From NCBI RefSeq assembly GCF_017939615.1, contig NZ_JAGKSR010000001.1, forward strand, positions 2,852,001 through 2,916,000: a stretch of 64,000 nt of DNA, written 5' to 3'. Below, piece after piece: positions 7,577-15,318 of this stretch; positions within the stretch are counted from its first letter, which is position 1; each line of letters opens with the position of its first letter. The translations under genes were made by a program, and so were the position numbers. The stretch comes from Microbacterium sp. BLY (GTDB lineage Bacteria > Actinomycetota > Actinomycetes > Actinomycetales > Microbacteriaceae). The notes beneath the pieces are model-generated. The model made no database searches. It worked only from the letters and a program-made list of their open reading frames with translations, and was not told the origin of the DNA.

Positions 7577-9031
7577 TTAGGAGTTGCCGCCCGAGAGCTT
7601 CTCGCGCAGAGCGGCGAGAGCCTCGTCATCGGCGAGCGTGCCGGCGCCGGCCGACTCGCTCGAGAAGGACTGGCCGCCGAAGTCGTCGCCGGCCGCAGCC
7701 TCGGCCTCGGCCGCCTTCGCGACCTGAGCCTTGTGCGCCTCCCAGCGAGCCTGGGCCGCAGCGTACTCCTGCTCCCATGCCTCGCGCTGGGCGTCGAAGC
7801 CTTCCTTCCACTGACCGGTCTCGGCGTCGAAGCCCTCCGGGTACTTGTACTCGCCGTTCTCGTCGTACTCGGCGAGCATGCCGTACAGGGCCGGGTCGAA
7901 CTCGGTGCCGTTGGGGTCGACCGACTCGTTGGCCTGCTTCAGCGACAGCGAGATGCGGCGACGCTCGAGGTCGATGTCGATGACCTTGACGAAGACCTCT
8001 TCGCCGACCGACACGACCTGCTCGGCCAGCTCGACGTGCTTGCTGGAGAGCTCGGAGATGTGGACGAGGCCCTCGATGCCGTCTGCGACGCGGACGAACG
8101 CACCGAACGGAACGAGCTTGGTGACCTTACCCGGCGTGACCTGACCGATGGCGTGGGTACGGGCGAAGACCTGCCACGGGTCCTCCTGCGTCGCCTTCAG
8201 CGACAGGGAGACGCGCTCGCGGTCGAGGTCGACCTCGAGGATCTCGACGGTGACCTCCTGGCCCACCTCGACGACCTCGGAGGCGTGCTCGATGTGCTTC
8301 CAGGACAGCTCGGAGACGTGCACGAGGCCGTCCACGCCACCCAGGTCGACGAACGCACCGAAGTTGACGATCGACGACACGACACCCTTGCGGACCTGAC
8401 CCTTGTGCAGGTTGTTCAGGAACGTGGTGCGCGACTCCGACTGCGTCTGCTCGAGCAGCGCACGGCGGCTCAGAACGACGTTGTTGCGGTTCTTGTCGAG
8501 CTCGAGGATCTTCGCCTCGATCTCCTGGCCGAGGTACGGCGTGAGGTCGCGGACGCGGCGGAGCTCGATGAGCGAGGCCGGGAGGAAGCCACGGAGGCCG
8601 ATGTCGACGATGAGTCCACCCTTGACGACCTCGATGACCGTACCGGTGACGACGCCGTCGTTCTCCTTGATCTTCTCGACGTCTCCCCAGGCGCGCTCGT
8701 ACTGCGCACGCTTCTTGGAGAGGATCAGGCGGCCTTCCTTGTCCTCCTTCTGGAGAACCAGGGCCTCGACCTGGTCGCCGACGGCGACGACCTCGTTGGG
8801 GTCGACGTCGTGCTTGATCGAGAGCTCGCGCGAGGGGATGACACCCTCGGTCTTGTAGCCGACATCGAGCAGGACCTCATCGCGGTCGATCTTGACGATC
8901 GTGCCCTCGATGATGTCGCCGTCGTTGAAGAACTTCAGGGTCTTCTCGACCGCGGCCAGGAAGTCCTCAGCAGATCCGATGTCGTTGATGGCGACCTGCT
9001 TGGTGGCCGGGGCGGTCGTTGCGGTAGTCAT
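7577..9031 (-). CDS. rpsA: 30S ribosomal protein S1
   Basis: RNA-binding ribosomal protein of 484 residues that helps mRNA bind the 30S subunit. Four S1 (OB-fold) repeats occupy roughly residues 35-105, 120-190, 205-277 and 292-363. The later repeats carry the hallmarks GLVHVSELSWKH and GLVHISELSSKH, and the first two are more divergent, as usual. The C-terminal 110 residues are acidic and Ala/Glu/Gly-rich. The ATG at 9031 is chosen over an upstream in-frame ATG because AAGGAC lies about ten bases before it and MTTATTAPATK is the usual actinobacterial start. A terminator follows directly, so it is monocistronic. Confidence 0.95.
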   Translation of the reverse strand: MTTATTAPATKQVAINDIGSAEDFLAAVEKTLKFFNDGDIIEGTIVKIDRDEVLLDVGYKTEGVIPSRELSIKHDVDPNEVVAVGDQVEALVLQKEDKEGRLILSKKRAQYERAWGDVEKIKENDGVVTGTVIEVVKGGLIVDIGLRGFLPASLIELRRVRDLTPYLGQEIEAKILELDKNRNNVVLSRRALLEQTQSESRTTFLNNLHKGQVRKGVVSSIVNFGAFVDLGGVDGLVHVSELSWKHIEHASEVVEVGQEVTVEILEVDLDRERVSLSLKATQEDPWQVFARTHAIGQVTPGKVTKLVPFGAFVRVADGIEGLVHISELSSKHVELAEQVVSVGEEVFVKVIDIDLERRRISLSLKQANESVDPNGTEFDPALYGMLAEYDENGEYKYPEGFDAETGQWKEGFDAQREAWEQEYAAAQARWEAHKAQVAKAAEAEAAAGDDFGGQSFSSESAGAGTLADDEALAALREKLSGGNS

Positions 9032-9266
9032 GTAGTGGGTTGTCCTTGTGAATGGATACTCGGGCTGCGAGCACGGCCGCGCACGGCCGAGATGTGCTTT
9101 GCAGCAGTTGGATTGTGGTGTGCTCGTCACCTGGGCATGCGTATGCACGCCACGAGTGACAGTTCAGGCTACCAGAAGATGCCGCCCTGTGAGGAGTGCG
9201 GAACCGCGGTACCTGTCCTGTGGATAACGCGGGCGACCACCCCCGCATTCCGCATACGGTGGCCCG

Positions 9267-9803
9267 GTGAAATCGCCCACCGCTCTCCGTTTGCTCGTCA
9301 TCTTGGCCGTCGGGATCTCGGTGCTCTCCGCCTGCGCGCCGGCACCGTCCCCCTCCCCCACGCCATCTCCCGCTTTCACCTCCGAGGAAGACGCCTTCGC
9401 CGCCGCCGAGGCCACCTTCGCCGCGTACATCGATGCGCTAAACCGCGTCGACTTCTCGATGCCCGAGAGCTTCGAAGACGTCTTCGCGACGTTATCGGGT
9501 CAGGCATCGACATCGACCAGGAGCGCTTTCAGCGAGTTCCATGCGAATGGAGTACGGGCATCTGGAGTGACGACGTTCACCTGGGTGAGCGGGGAATCCG
9601 TCAATCTGAGCAATGGCGAGGTGATTGCTCGGGTATGTATCGACGTAAGTGGCGTCGAAGTCACCTCCGCAGCGGGGTCCTCCATCGTCGCGCCCGACCG
9701 GCCATCACGCCAACCCACGATCGTGACATTCGCCCCCACGTCATCGGCTGCCTCGACGATCTCCGAGCTGGAGAGCTCTGAGGATTTTTCGTGCGGCTCC
9801 TGA
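9267..9803 (+). CDS. Small secreted lipoprotein, unknown function
   Basis: A 178-residue predicted lipoprotein that I do not recognise. The signal peptide MKSPTALRLLVILAVG ends in the lipobox LSAC, followed by a Ser/Pro linker. The mature domain has a SEEDAFAAAEATFAAYIDALN helix and ends in CGS; Ser and Thr are abundant. The GTG start is six bases after a weak TACGGT box. Codon use is looser than in neighbouring genes, with several TTA, CTA and GTA codons, suggesting weaker selection or more recent arrival. The stop overlaps the start of the PKD-domain gene by 13 bp, so the two are probably expressed together on the cell surface. Confidence 0.75.
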   Translation: MKSPTALRLLVILAVGISVLSACAPAPSPSPTPSPAFTSEEDAFAAAEATFAAYIDALNRVDFSMPESFEDVFATLSGQASTSTRSAFSEFHANGVRASGVTTFTWVSGESVNLSNGEVIARVCIDVSGVEVTSAAGSSIVAPDRPSRQPTIVTFAPTSSAASTISELESSEDFSCGS

Positions 9804-10561
9804 CAGTAGCGGCCACCGTCGCCGTCGCAATCTCGGGGCTGCTTGCCCCGACAAGCAGCGGATGCAATGCCGCCGTCTCAATCATCTCAGGCTGTTCCAC
9901 AGCAGGTAATCGGCTGACCATCGTCGCCCAGGAGCGTTCAGATGCCCGTCCCTCGACTCCGCAGCAGCCTGAAGGTTCGCCTACTGAGCCGGAGCGCGAG
10001 AGCAAGGGGTGCAAGACGGACACCGCACTACAGCGCTCGTGTGGGATGTATGCGGTGCGGGTGACCGAGAAGGCGGGGCGGCCGATCACGATCGACGATC
10101 TCGCGCAGTTCGCTCCGGCTCCGGTGACCGCGACGGCCGAGCCCGGCAATGTCGGCGTGGCCGGGATGCCGACGAACTTCGTCGCGGCCGTGTCCGCGCA
10201 GACCCGCACCGGCACTCTTCTCGGCCGCCCGGTGACCGTCCGCTTCACGCCGATGAGCGTGACGTTCGAGCACGGCGACGGCACCTCGTCGACGTCACCG
10301 GACGGCGGCCGGACCTGGGCTGCCCTCGGTCAGACGTCCTTCACCCCGACAGCGACAAGCCACACGTACTCCCAGCGCGGCACCTACACGACCCGCACGA
10401 CGGTGCACTACACGGCCGAGGTCGACGTCGGCGGCGGGTGGTTCGCGGTGCCCGGGGAGCTGGCGATCGACGGCGCCTCCCGACAGATCCGCGTCTACGA
10501 GGCGACCACCGCCCTGGTCGCGCGTACCTGCCTCGAACGACCCGCGGCCGTCGGGTGCTGA
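9791..10561 (+). CDS. Secreted PKD-domain protein, unknown function
   Basis: A 256-residue exported protein. A Sec signal peptide (MRLLTVAATVAVAISGLLAP) is followed by a variable Ser/Pro/Glu-rich stretch of about 60 residues. The C-terminal half carries a PKD-like beta-sandwich: MSVTFEHGDGT, TFTPTATSHTYSQRGTYTTR and a further beta strand TVHYTAEV. PKD modules usually mediate surface protein or polysaccharide contacts. Several cysteines (three near residues 73-84, one near the C terminus) could form disulfides. The GTG start overlaps the end of the lipoprotein gene, arguing for co-expression and perhaps a surface complex. Confidence 0.78.
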   Translation: MRLLTVAATVAVAISGLLAPTSSGCNAAVSIISGCSTAGNRLTIVAQERSDARPSTPQQPEGSPTEPERESKGCKTDTALQRSCGMYAVRVTEKAGRPITIDDLAQFAPAPVTATAEPGNVGVAGMPTNFVAAVSAQTRTGTLLGRPVTVRFTPMSVTFEHGDGTSSTSPDGGRTWAALGQTSFTPTATSHTYSQRGTYTTRTTVHYTAEVDVGGGWFAVPGELAIDGASRQIRVYEATTALVARTCLERPAAVGC

Positions 10562-10581
10562 GCGGGCCATCCGACACGCTC

Positions 10582-10587
10582 TACCCT
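10582..10587 (+). promoter_or_regulatory. Putative -10 box of the exonuclease gene (leaderless)
   Basis: TACCCT, six bases before the ATG at 10594, with no Shine-Dalgarno. It fits a transcript starting at the start codon. Confidence 0.45.
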
Positions 10588-10593
10588 GAGTCC

Positions 10594-11544
10594 ATGACCC
10601 GCGCCGACCGCCTCATGCTGCTCGACACCGCCAGCCTCTACTTCCGCGCCTTCTACGGTGTCCCGGACAAGGTGACGGCCCCCGACGGCTCCCCCATCAA
10701 CGCGGCGCGCGGCCTGCTGGACATGATCGCCAAGCTCGTGACGACCTACCAGCCGACGCACGTCGTGGCGTGCTGGGACGACGACTGGCGCCCCCAGTGG
10801 CGCGTCGACCTCATCCCCAGCTACAAGACGCACAGGGTCGTGGAGGTCGTCGCGGGCGCCCCCGACGTCGAAGAGGTACCGGATCCTCTGGAGGCGCAGA
10901 TCCCGCTGATCCGGGAGACCCTCGCGGCGATCGGTGTTCCGATCGTCGGAGTCGCCGAGCACGAGGCCGACGATGTGATCGGCACCCTGGCGACGAATGC
11001 CGCGATGCCCGTGGACATCGTCACCGGTGATCGCGATCTCTTCCAACTCGTCGACGATGCCACCGACGTGCGGGTCATCTATACGGCACGTGGCATGAGC
11101 AACCTCGAGACCGTCACGGATGCCACCGTCGTGGCGAAGTACGGCGTGCTGCCCACCCAGTACGCCGACTTCGCGACGATGCGCGGCGATGCGTCGGACG
11201 GTCTCCCCGGCGTCGCAGGCATCGGCGAGAAGACCGCGGCCACCCTCCTGCAGAAGCACGGAGATCTCACCGGCATCCGGGAGGCCGCGGCCGCAGGCGA
11301 AGGGATGAGCGCCGGCATCCGCGCGAAGATCCTCGACGCGAAGGCCTACCTCGATGTCGCCCCGGCGGTGGTCGCCGTTGCGACGGCGCTCCCGATCACG
11401 GCCCCGGGCGTGGCTTTGCACGCTCTGACCCCGGAGGAGAAGGACGCGGCGACCGCCCTCGCCGATCGCTGGAACCTGGGCGGTTCGATGGCGCGCGCTG
11501 TCGCCGCCGTCGAGGACGCGGCGTCGGCGATCACCGGCCGGTGA
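10594..11544 (+). CDS. 5'-3' exonuclease (PolI N-domain/FEN family)
   Basis: A 316-residue stand-alone homologue of the 5'-nuclease domain of DNA polymerase I, expected to remove RNA primers or flaps in replication and repair. It starts MTRADRLMLLDTASLYFRAFYG, with the metal-binding Asp in LLD. The acidic cluster GVAEHEADDVIG and VTGDRDLFQLV supply further metal ligands, and GDASDGLPGVAGIGEKTAATLL contains the helix-hairpin-helix/H3TH DNA-binding element. No polymerase domain is attached, which is normal for this actinobacterial paralogue. The ATG has no Shine-Dalgarno but lies six bases after TACCCT. It converges on the PHP-domain gene 11 bp away, and I see no terminator between them. Confidence 0.9.
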   Translation: MTRADRLMLLDTASLYFRAFYGVPDKVTAPDGSPINAARGLLDMIAKLVTTYQPTHVVACWDDDWRPQWRVDLIPSYKTHRVVEVVAGAPDVEEVPDPLEAQIPLIRETLAAIGVPIVGVAEHEADDVIGTLATNAAMPVDIVTGDRDLFQLVDDATDVRVIYTARGMSNLETVTDATVVAKYGVLPTQYADFATMRGDASDGLPGVAGIGEKTAATLLQKHGDLTGIREAAAAGEGMSAGIRAKILDAKAYLDVAPAVVAVATALPITAPGVALHALTPEEKDAATALADRWNLGGSMARAVAAVEDAASAITGR

Positions 11545-11555
11545 GGAGGCGGGTG

Positions 11556-12542
11556 TCACTCCGCCCAGGCGAGCAGGCGCGACAGTCCCCAGGTCGTGAC
11601 GATGCGCGATGCCGGAACACCGGCCCGCTCCGCCCGCTCCGCACCGTGGTCGAGAAGCGACAACTGCCCGGGTGCGTGTGCGTCCGAGTCGATGGAGAAG
11701 AGGCAGCCGGCCTCCAACGCGATCGCGATGAGCTCGTCGGGCGGATCCTGGCGCTCCGGACGGGAGTTGATCTCCACCGCGACGCCGTTCTCCGCGCACG
11801 CGGCGAACACCGCAGCCGCATCGAACGCCGAGGGGGGCCGTGTGCCGCGCTCCCCCTGCACGAGACGGCCCGTGCAGTGCCCGAGCACGTTCACGCGCGG
11901 ATGCGACACCGCGGCGATCATGCGTTTCGTCATCGCCCGACCGTCCATGCGCAGTTTCGAGTGCACGGACGCCACGACCACATCCAGTTCCGCCAGGAGG
12001 GCGTCCTCCTGATCGAGTGCCCCGTCTTCGAGGATGTCCACTTCGATACCGGCCAGCAGCGTGAAGCCGTCTCCTGACTGTGCTCGCACCAGCGGGATCT
12101 GCTCGCGCAGCCGCTCCGCCGACAGCCCCCTGGCGACACGCAGGCGCGGCGAGTGGTCGGTGATGGCCTGATACTCGTGCCCCTGAGCCCGGGCGGCCGC
12201 AGCCATGACCTCGATGGACGTGGTCCCGTCCGACCATTCGGTGTGCGCGTGGAGGTCGCCCCGCAACGTGGCGCGGAGCGCGGAGACGCGCTCCGGCTCC
12301 ACGTCGCCGCGCAGCTCGGTGAGGTATTCCGGCACCTCCCCGGCCTGGGCTTGTCTGATCACCGCGAACGTCGACTCGCCGATGCCCTTGGCGGCCCGCA
12401 GGCGTGTCGGATCCTCTCGGACGTCGGGCGGGAGGTCTGCGAACGTCGCAGCCGCCTGGCGGAAGGCCTTGGCCCGGTATCGCGATGCGCGCTCGCGCTC
12501 CAGCAGGGAGGCGATCTCGAGCAACGCATCGACCGGGTCCAT
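11556..12542 (-). CDS. PHP-domain phosphoesterase with PolX-like N-terminal domain
   Basis: A 328-residue protein. Residues 1-95 resemble the helical 8-kDa-like and HhH part of bacterial PolX (ASRYRAKAFRQAA, then LRAAKGIGESTFAVIRQA). The rest is a PHP metallo-phosphoesterase domain with GDLHAHTEWSDGTTS, AITDHSP, GIEVDIL, VHSKLRM, LGHCTGR and DSDAHAP as metal-binding motifs. The nucleotidyltransferase palm that makes PolX a polymerase is absent, so 3'-end trimming or another phosphatase activity is more likely than DNA synthesis. The ATG at 12542 is chosen because AGGAG lies about six bases upstream and it sits two bases after the trpD stop, so it is co-transcribed with trpD. Confidence 0.85.
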   Translation of the reverse strand: MDPVDALLEIASLLERERASRYRAKAFRQAAATFADLPPDVREDPTRLRAAKGIGESTFAVIRQAQAGEVPEYLTELRGDVEPERVSALRATLRGDLHAHTEWSDGTTSIEVMAAAARAQGHEYQAITDHSPRLRVARGLSAERLREQIPLVRAQSGDGFTLLAGIEVDILEDGALDQEDALLAELDVVVASVHSKLRMDGRAMTKRMIAAVSHPRVNVLGHCTGRLVQGERGTRPPSAFDAAAVFAACAENGVAVEINSRPERQDPPDELIAIALEAGCLFSIDSDAHAPGQLSLLDHGAERAERAGVPASRIVTTWGLSRLLAWAE

Positions 12543-12544
12543 GA

Positions 12545-13615
12545 TCACTCCTGGGGAGCCGCGAACTCGCGGCTCACTCCGATCCACTCATCGAGCTTCG
12601 CCAGCGCGCGCCCGTCGTCCACCGCTGCCGACGCGCGGGCGAGCGCCTCGCGGAGTCGCTCGAGGATGGGCCGCTGCACCTGCGTCGCGTCCTGCGAGAG
12701 CTCGAAGGCGACGATCCCCGCGGCGGCGTTCAGCAGCACGATGTCCCGCACCGGGCCATGCTCCCCGGCGAGCGTCCGGCGAAGGACCTCCGCGTTGTGC
12801 GCGGGCGACCCTCCGATGAGATCCGACAGATCGGCGAGGGGGATGTCCAGGTCGCGGGGATCCAGGTCGTGCTCGTGGATGTCCCCGCGCGTGACCTCCC
12901 AGATACGACTGTGCCCCGTGGTGGTGAGTTCGTCGAGGCCGTCGTCCCCGCGGAAAACCAGCGCCGTCGCACCGCGCGTGCGGAAGACCCCGGTGATCAA
13001 CGGGACACGCTCCATCTGAGCGACGCCCACGGCGTTCGCTTCCGCGCGTGCCGGGTTGCAGAGCGGTCCGAGCATGTTGAAGACGGTGGGAACCCCGAGT
13101 TGGGAGCGCACCGCCCCTGCGTGCTTGAAGCCGGGGTGGAAGGCACCGGCCCAGGCGAAGGTGATCCCGGTGCGATCGAGGATCGACGCGACGGCGGCGG
13201 GATCGAGCGAGAGCTCCAGACCGAGGGCTCCGAGCACGTCGGACGATCCGGAAGCGGAACTCGCGGCACGGTTGCCGTGCTTGACCACCGGGATGCCGGC
13301 GGCGCCGATGATGACGGCGGCGGTGGTGGACACATTCACGGTTCCCACGCGATCGCCGCCCGTGCCGACGATGTCCAGCACGTTCGGGGAGACGGGAAGA
13401 GGCACGGCCGCCTCCAGGATGGCGTCACGGAACCCGACGATCTCATCGATCGTCTCGCCCTTCGCGCGGAGCGCGACGAGGAATCCGGCCAGCTGCGCCT
13501 CGGAGACTCCGCCCTGCATGATCTGCCTCATCGCCCACGTCGACTCCCAGACGCTGAGGTCGCGACGCTCCAGGAGAGAGGTGAGCACGTCGGACCAGGT
13601 CAGGGAATCAGCCAT
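12545..13615 (-). CDS. trpD: Anthranilate phosphoribosyltransferase
   Basis: Transfers phosphoribose from PRPP to anthranilate in tryptophan synthesis. It has 356 residues, near the family length. The PRPP-binding loop DIVGTGGDRVGTVNVST is at residues 81-97, and KHGNRAASSASGSSDVL plus NMLGPLCNPA are also family signatures. The rest of the trp operon is not here; trpD next to ctaE is a conserved actinobacterial arrangement (as in mycobacteria). The ATG at 13615 follows a TAGGAT box by seven bases with no Shine-Dalgarno, pointing to a leaderless start. It diverges from ctaE. Confidence 0.94.
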   Translation of the reverse strand: MADSLTWSDVLTSLLERRDLSVWESTWAMRQIMQGGVSEAQLAGFLVALRAKGETIDEIVGFRDAILEAAVPLPVSPNVLDIVGTGGDRVGTVNVSTTAAVIIGAAGIPVVKHGNRAASSASGSSDVLGALGLELSLDPAAVASILDRTGITFAWAGAFHPGFKHAGAVRSQLGVPTVFNMLGPLCNPARAEANAVGVAQMERVPLITGVFRTRGATALVFRGDDGLDELTTTGHSRIWEVTRGDIHEHDLDPRDLDIPLADLSDLIGGSPAHNAEVLRRTLAGEHGPVRDIVLLNAAAGIVAFELSQDATQVQRPILERLREALARASAAVDDGRALAKLDEWIGVSREFAAPQE

Positions 13616-13622
13616 GTGTGCG

Positions 13623-13628
13623 ATCCTA
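13623..13628 (-). promoter_or_regulatory. Putative -10 box of trpD (leaderless)
   Basis: TAGGAT on the minus strand, seven bases before the trpD ATG. No Shine-Dalgarno is present, which supports a leaderless transcript. Confidence 0.45.
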
Positions 13629-13724
13629 TCGGCGCGGAGAAAACGTGCAGAGCCTTCCGGGCGACCGCGCAGACCGCCGTTGGACGACGTTTCCCGCGGA
13701 TTCACCGGGTATTCGCAGTGTTCT

Positions 13725-13740
13725 CTTAGGGTCCCCTAAG
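13725..13740. promoter_or_regulatory. 16-bp palindrome in the trpD-ctaE divergent region
   Basis: CTTAGGG-TC-CCCTAAG, a perfect palindrome with 7-bp arms, 68 bp upstream of the ctaE start and about 56 bp upstream of its -10 box. It resembles the ends of an IdeR/DtxR box, but the TTAGG and CCTAA halves are 4 bases apart rather than 9, so that assignment is rejected. A respiratory or redox regulator is possible. Confidence 0.45.
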
Positions 13741-13795
13741 TCCTCGAAGGGCGAATCGAGGGGTGCGGGTGCAAGAATCACGCCCGAGGATCGGC

Positions 13796-13801
13796 CATAA
13801 T
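13796..13801 (+). promoter_or_regulatory. Putative -10 box of ctaE (leaderless)
   Basis: CATAAT, six bases before the GTG of ctaE. The GGAGGG between box and start touches the start codon and cannot act as a normal Shine-Dalgarno. Confidence 0.45.
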
Positions 13802-13807
13802 GGAGGG

Positions 13808-14461
13808 GTGACGACCTCAGCGACGTATGCCCCGGCGGCGAGAACCATCAAGCGGCCCAACCCGGTAGCTGTCGGCACCATTGTGTGGCTCGGCAGCGAG
13901 GTGATGTTCTTCGCGGGACTCTTCGCGATCTACTTCACCCTCCGCAGCACTTCCCCCGAGCTGTGGGCCGACCGTACCGAGCTCCTGAACGTGCCGTTCG
14001 CGGCAGTGAACACGGCGATCCTCGTGCTCTCCTCGTTCACCTGCCAGATGGGTGTGTTCGCGGCAGAGGACCTGCAGCCGTACAAGATCGGCAAGGGACA
14101 GAAGAACGGCGCCGGCCGCCGTCGCCTGTTCGGCTGGGGAATGGTCGAGTGGTTCTTCCTCACCTTCGCCCTCGGCGCGATCTTCGTGTCCGGCCAGGTG
14201 TGGGAGTACGCACAGCTCGTCGCAGAGGGCATGCCCATCCAGGCTGACTCGTACGCCTCGGCGTTCTACCTGACCACCGGCTTCCACGCCCTCCACGTCA
14301 CCGGCGGACTCGTCGCGTTCCTCCTGGTGATCGGACGCGCCTACGCCGTCAAGAACTTCCGGCACAAGGAGGCGACCTCCTCGATCGTGGTGTCCTACTA
14401 CTGGCACTTCGTCGACGTCGTCTGGATCGTGCTGTTCTTCGTTATCTACTTCCTGAAATAA
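13808..14461 (+). CDS. ctaE: Cytochrome c oxidase subunit III
   Basis: Membrane subunit of the aa3-type terminal oxidase, 217 residues with about five transmembrane helices, the short actinobacterial form. Family signatures include [17 protein letters not shown] near the N terminus, [13 protein letters not shown] and the C-terminal [19 protein letters not shown]. The GTG start agrees with the leaderless promoter at 13796. It heads the ctaE-qcrC-qcrA-qcrB operon, reflecting the physical bc1-aa3 supercomplex in this phylum. The gap to qcrC is 20 bp. Confidence 0.95.
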   Translation: MTTSATYAPAARTIKRPNPVAVGTIVWLGSEVMFFAGLFAIYFTLRSTSPELWADRTELLNVPFAAVNTAILVLSSFTCQMGVFAAEDLQPYKIGKGQKNGAGRRRLFGWGMVEWFFLTFALGAIFVSGQVWEYAQLVAEGMPIQADSYASAFYLTTGFHALHVTGGLVAFLLVIGRAYAVKNFRHKEATSSIVVSYYWHFVDVVWIVLFFVIYFLK

Positions 14462-14481
14462 GAGCGGAGCTGATCCCCGAG

Positions 14482-15282
14482 ATGGCACGAGAGAAGAAGC
14501 GCCGTTCGAGCGGTCGTCGCAGCCCACTGGCGGCGGCCGCGCTCATCGGAGCAGGCCTCATGATCACCGGCGCGGTGTACGCGGGCGCGACTGCGGCCTT
14601 CGCGGCCAACGACGCCCCCACGGCATCGACGCAGCTGACGGTCGAGGACGGCGAGAAGCTGTTCACGGCCAACTGCGCGACCTGCCACGGCCTCGACCTG
14701 GAGGGCACGCCCAACGGTCCGAGCCTCTACGGCGTCGGCGAGCTGGCGGTGGAGTTCCAGGTCTCGACCGGCCGCATGCCCCTGCAGATGCAGGGCCCGC
14801 AGGCCCCGCAGAAGGAGCCGCAGTTCACCGAGGAGCAGGTGCGCGCGATGGCCGCGTACGTGCAGTCCGAGGCCCCCGGCCCCGGCTACCCGGCCGACCG
14901 CATCCTCGACGGTGAGGGCGACGTGGCGCACGGCGCCGAGCTCTTCCGCGTCAACTGCGCGATGTGCCACAACGTGGCCGCCGCCGGTGGCGCGCTGACC
15001 GAAGGCAAGTACGCTCCGGCGATCACGGAGACCAGCGCGCTGCACATCTACGCCGCCATGGTCACCGGCCCGCAGAACATGCCGGTCTTCGGCGACATGA
15101 ACCTGTCCGACGAGGACAAGCGCGACATCATCTCGGCTCTGCTCTTCCAGCAGCAGTCCGTCCAGATCGGCGGCTTCTCCCTCGGCTCGCTCGGACCGGT
15201 CTCCGAGGGCCTGTTCGTGTGGATCTTCGGTATCGGCGCTCTGGTCGCCATCACCGTGTGGATCACGGCGAAGTCCAACTGA
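14482..15282 (+). CDS. qcrC: bc1 complex diheme cytochrome c subunit
   Basis: Carries electrons from the Rieske/cytochrome b core to the CuA site of the oxidase. It has 266 residues. An N-terminal membrane anchor (about residues 16-41) precedes two c-type haem sites, CATCH at 65-69 and CAMCH at 159-163. A C-terminal helix around 240-262 (LFVWIFGIGALVAITVWI) anchors the other end. Two haem domains are the actinobacterial form and replace a separate soluble cytochrome c. It lies in the cta/qcr operon, 36 bp before qcrA. Confidence 0.95.
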   Translation: MAREKKRRSSGRRSPLAAAALIGAGLMITGAVYAGATAAFAANDAPTASTQLTVEDGEKLFTANCATCHGLDLEGTPNGPSLYGVGELAVEFQVSTGRMPLQMQGPQAPQKEPQFTEEQVRAMAAYVQSEAPGPGYPADRILDGEGDVAHGAELFRVNCAMCHNVAAAGGALTEGKYAPAITETSALHIYAAMVTGPQNMPVFGDMNLSDEDKRDIISALLFQQQSVQIGGFSLGSLGPVSEGLFVWIFGIGALVAITVWITAKSN

Positions 15283-15318
15283 CGCTTATTCATCGAAGAG
15301 GAACGTACGAGGAGCACC

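Noticed and set aside
13725..13740. IdeR/DtxR iron box upstream of ctaE
   Set aside because: The TTAGG and CCTAA halves are separated by 4 bases, not the 9 found in the known box.
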